Shown: piece by piece, positions 5,908 through 7,437 of the stretch | Layout of the letters: the number at the start of each line of letters is the position of its first letter | Position numbering within the stretch: the first letter of the stretch is position 1 | Assembly (NCBI GenBank): GCA_031379885.1 | Contig: JANNFN010000157.1 | Location: forward strand, 1 to 7,437 | Direction: 5' to 3' | DNA: 7,437 nucleotides | DNA from: Methylotenera_A sp031379885 | Lineage (GTDB): Bacteria > Pseudomonadota > Gammaproteobacteria > Burkholderiales > Methylophilaceae | Notes under the pieces: generated by a model | The model's database searches: none | Told to the model about the DNA's origin: nothing | What the model saw: only the letters and a program-made list of their open reading frames with translations | Program-made: the position numbers and the translations under genes

Positions 5908-5937
5908 AAAAAAGCCGTCTTTTTAGACGGCTTTTTT
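5908..5937 (-). terminator. Rho-independent terminator of lysS
   Basis: A perfect 13-bp stem (AAAAAAGCCGTCT with its complement) surrounds a 4-base loop, with six T at the 3' side on either strand. It lies 12 nt after the lysS stop codon. The symmetry would let it act in both directions, but only lysS reads into it here. Confidence 0.95.
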
Positions 5938-5949
5938 ACGCAATTACAC

Positions 5950-7437
5950 TTAAGCTTCTGGTCGCATATGCGGGAACAAAATCACATCGCGAATGCTGGG
6001 CGAATCGGTAATCAACATCACCAGTCGATCAATGCCAATGCCGCAACCGCCCGTTGGCGGCATGCCGTACTCTAACGCGCGGATAAAATCGGCATCATAA
6101 TACATCGCTTCTGCATCGCCTGCTTCTTTGGCTTTCATTTGCGCGTTAAAGCGCGCGGCTTGGTCTTCTGCATCGTTTAACTCGCTAAAACCGTTGGCGA
6201 ATTCGCGACCCGTAATAAACAATTCAAATCGCTCGGTGATTTCTGGGTTTTTGTCCGATGCGCGTGCGAGCGGCGAAACTTCTACAGGGTAATCGATAAT
6301 ATAAGTCGGGTTCCAAAGTTTTGCTTCTGCAACTTCTTCAAATAAGCTTAATTGTAACGAGCCAACACCCGCGTGTTTATTGGCTTCCAAGCCATGTTTC
6401 TTAAATTCTTTGCGTAAGAAATCTTCGTCATTTAATTGTGCCAAAGTAAATTCTGGTGCATGTTTTTGAATTGCGCCAATCACCGTTAAACGCTCAAACG
6501 GCTTACTCAAATCGACTTCGCGTCCATCGTAAGAAATCGTCGCTGTGCCGCGCGCAGCAATGGCCGCAGCGCGAATGCAATCTTCTGTAAATCCCATCAG
6601 CCAATGATAATCGGTATAGGCCGCGTAAAATTCCATCATGGTAAATTCTGGATTATGCCGAACGGATAAACCTTCATTACGGAAGTTGCGATTCATCTCA
6701 AAAACACGTTCAAAACCGCCAACAACTAAGCGCTTTAAATATAGCTCGGGTGCAATACGCATAAACATTTGCATATCGAGTGCGTTGTGGTGCGTCATAA
6801 ACGGTTTAGCCGACGCGCCACCAGGGATTGGGTGCAACATCGGCGTTTCAACTTCTAAAAATTCATTTACAATCATAAAGTTACGAATCGCTGCAACCAC
6901 TTTGCTACGCGCCATAAAGGTCGCACGCGTTTCTTCGTTCACAATTAAATCGACATAACGTTGGCGATATTTCACCTCTTGGTCGGTCAAGCCGTGAAAT
7001 TTTTCGGGCAAAGGGCGCAGTGATTTTGTGAGCAAACGCAACTCGTTCACTTTTACTGATAACTCGCCAGTTTTGGTTTTAAACAAATAGCCAGTTGCAG
7101 CTAAAATATCGCCCAAATCCCAATGTTTAAAAGCTTCGTAGGTCGCTTCATCCAAATTGCTGCTGCCAATAAATAATTGAATGCGCCCGCTTTTATCTTG
7201 CAAAGTGGCAAAACTCGCCTTACCCATCACGCGCTTTAGCATCATGCGGCCCGCCACTTTTACATGCACAGGTTTTGCTTCAAATGCTTCATTTTCAGTG
7301 CCGCTGTGAGCCCCATGGATATTGGCTGCCAGAGCATCTGGTTTGAAGTCATTGGGGAACGCAATACCTTTTGCGCGGATCGCCTTTAGTTTCTCGCGCC
7401 GCTCGGCAATCACGTGATTCTCATCTACTGGTAAATT
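5950..7437 (-). CDS. lysS: Lysyl-tRNA synthetase, class II (N-terminus beyond window)
   Basis: LysS charges tRNA-Lys with lysine in the cytoplasm. The frame runs to the right edge of the window, so the start codon lies outside. 495 residues are visible of about 500-505 usual, counting from the first whole codon at 7435-7437. The N-terminal OB-fold anticodon-binding domain covers roughly residues 58-140 (KVAGRMMLKRVMGKASFATLQD...). The class II motifs follow: motif 1 FLEVETPMLHPIPGGA near 193-208, motif 2 FERVFEMNRNFRNEG with HNPEFTMMEFY near 242-271, and motif 3 GCGIGIDRLVML near 464-475, ending DVILFPHMRPEA. The internal GTG at 7413 is not the start, because LysS-like sequence (DENHVIAERREKL) continues upstream of it. 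A strong terminator lies 12 nt after the stop codon. Confidence 0.97.
   Translation of the reverse strand, partial: NLPVDENHVIAERREKLKAIRAKGIAFPNDFKPDALAANIHGAHSGTENEAFEAKPVHVKVAGRMMLKRVMGKASFATLQDKSGRIQLFIGSSNLDEATYEAFKHWDLGDILAATGYLFKTKTGELSVKVNELRLLTKSLRPLPEKFHGLTDQEVKYRQRYVDLIVNEETRATFMARSKVVAAIRNFMIVNEFLEVETPMLHPIPGGASAKPFMTHHNALDMQMFMRIAPELYLKRLVVGGFERVFEMNRNFRNEGLSVRHNPEFTMMEFYAAYTDYHWLMGFTEDCIRAAAIAARGTATISYDGREVDLSKPFERLTVIGAIQKHAPEFTLAQLNDEDFLRKEFKKHGLEANKHAGVGSLQLSLFEEVAEAKLWNPTYIIDYPVEVSPLARASDKNPEITERFELFITGREFANGFSELNDAEDQAARFNAQMKAKEAGDAEAMYYDADFIRALEYGMPPTGGCGIGIDRLVMLITDSPSIRDVILFPHMRPEA

Noticed and set aside
6638..6958. Plus-strand open frame opposite lysS
   Set aside because: Antisense to the catalytic core of LysS, no recognisable domain; a shadow frame.
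7411..7413. GTG as start codon of lysS
   Set aside because: LysS-like sequence (DENH) continues in frame upstream to the window edge, so the GTG is an internal valine codon.

Overview
The window looks like a chromosomal segment from a moderately AT-rich Gram-negative bacterium, most likely a Beta- or Gammaproteobacterium. The evidence is an HscA-Fdx pair from an ISC iron-sulfur operon, a bacterial class II LysS, two outer-membrane proteins with signal peptides and a terminal Phe, and a PhoB-type operator. A low-GC betaproteobacterial lineage such as Nitrosomonadales or Methylophilaceae would fit, but I cannot settle the genus from sequence alone. There is no sign of phage, insertion sequence, CRISPR or tRNA.

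Layout. (1) Positions 1-1379, plus strand: the 3' part of hscA followed by fdx, the end of an ISC Fe-S assembly operon. (2) Positions 1376-3310, minus strand: a three-gene inorganic-carbon cassette, transcribed beta-carbonic anhydrase -> sbtA (Na+/bicarbonate symporter family) -> sbtB (PII-like regulator). sbtA and sbtB overlap by 4 nt (ATGA), and sbtB also overlaps the convergent fdx by 4 nt. (3) Positions 3412-4095, minus strand: a DUF2490 outer-membrane barrel protein with its own terminator. (4) Positions 4238-5773, minus strand: a phosphate-selective (OprP/OprO-type) porin, with a strong UUCG-loop terminator downstream and three 11-bp-spaced Pho-box-like repeats upstream. (5) Positions 5950-7437, minus strand: lysS, running off the right edge, with a 13-bp-stem terminator.

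How the genes work together. HscA and Fdx serve Fe-S cluster assembly on IscU. The carbonic anhydrase, SbtA and SbtB form a plausible unit that takes up bicarbonate, interconverts it with CO2 and gates the uptake by adenine-nucleotide sensing. The SbtB here lacks the C-terminal cysteine-containing R-loop of cyanobacterial SbtB, and the carbonic anhydrase appears cytosolic. That combination argues against a classical carboxysome-type bicarbonate-accumulating mechanism. The porin is probably induced under phosphate starvation by PhoB. The DUF2490 gene has an unexplained perfect inverted repeat flanking its likely -10 element. lysS is a housekeeping gene. The gaps between genes are all shorter than 180 bp, and each holds promoters or terminators described below.
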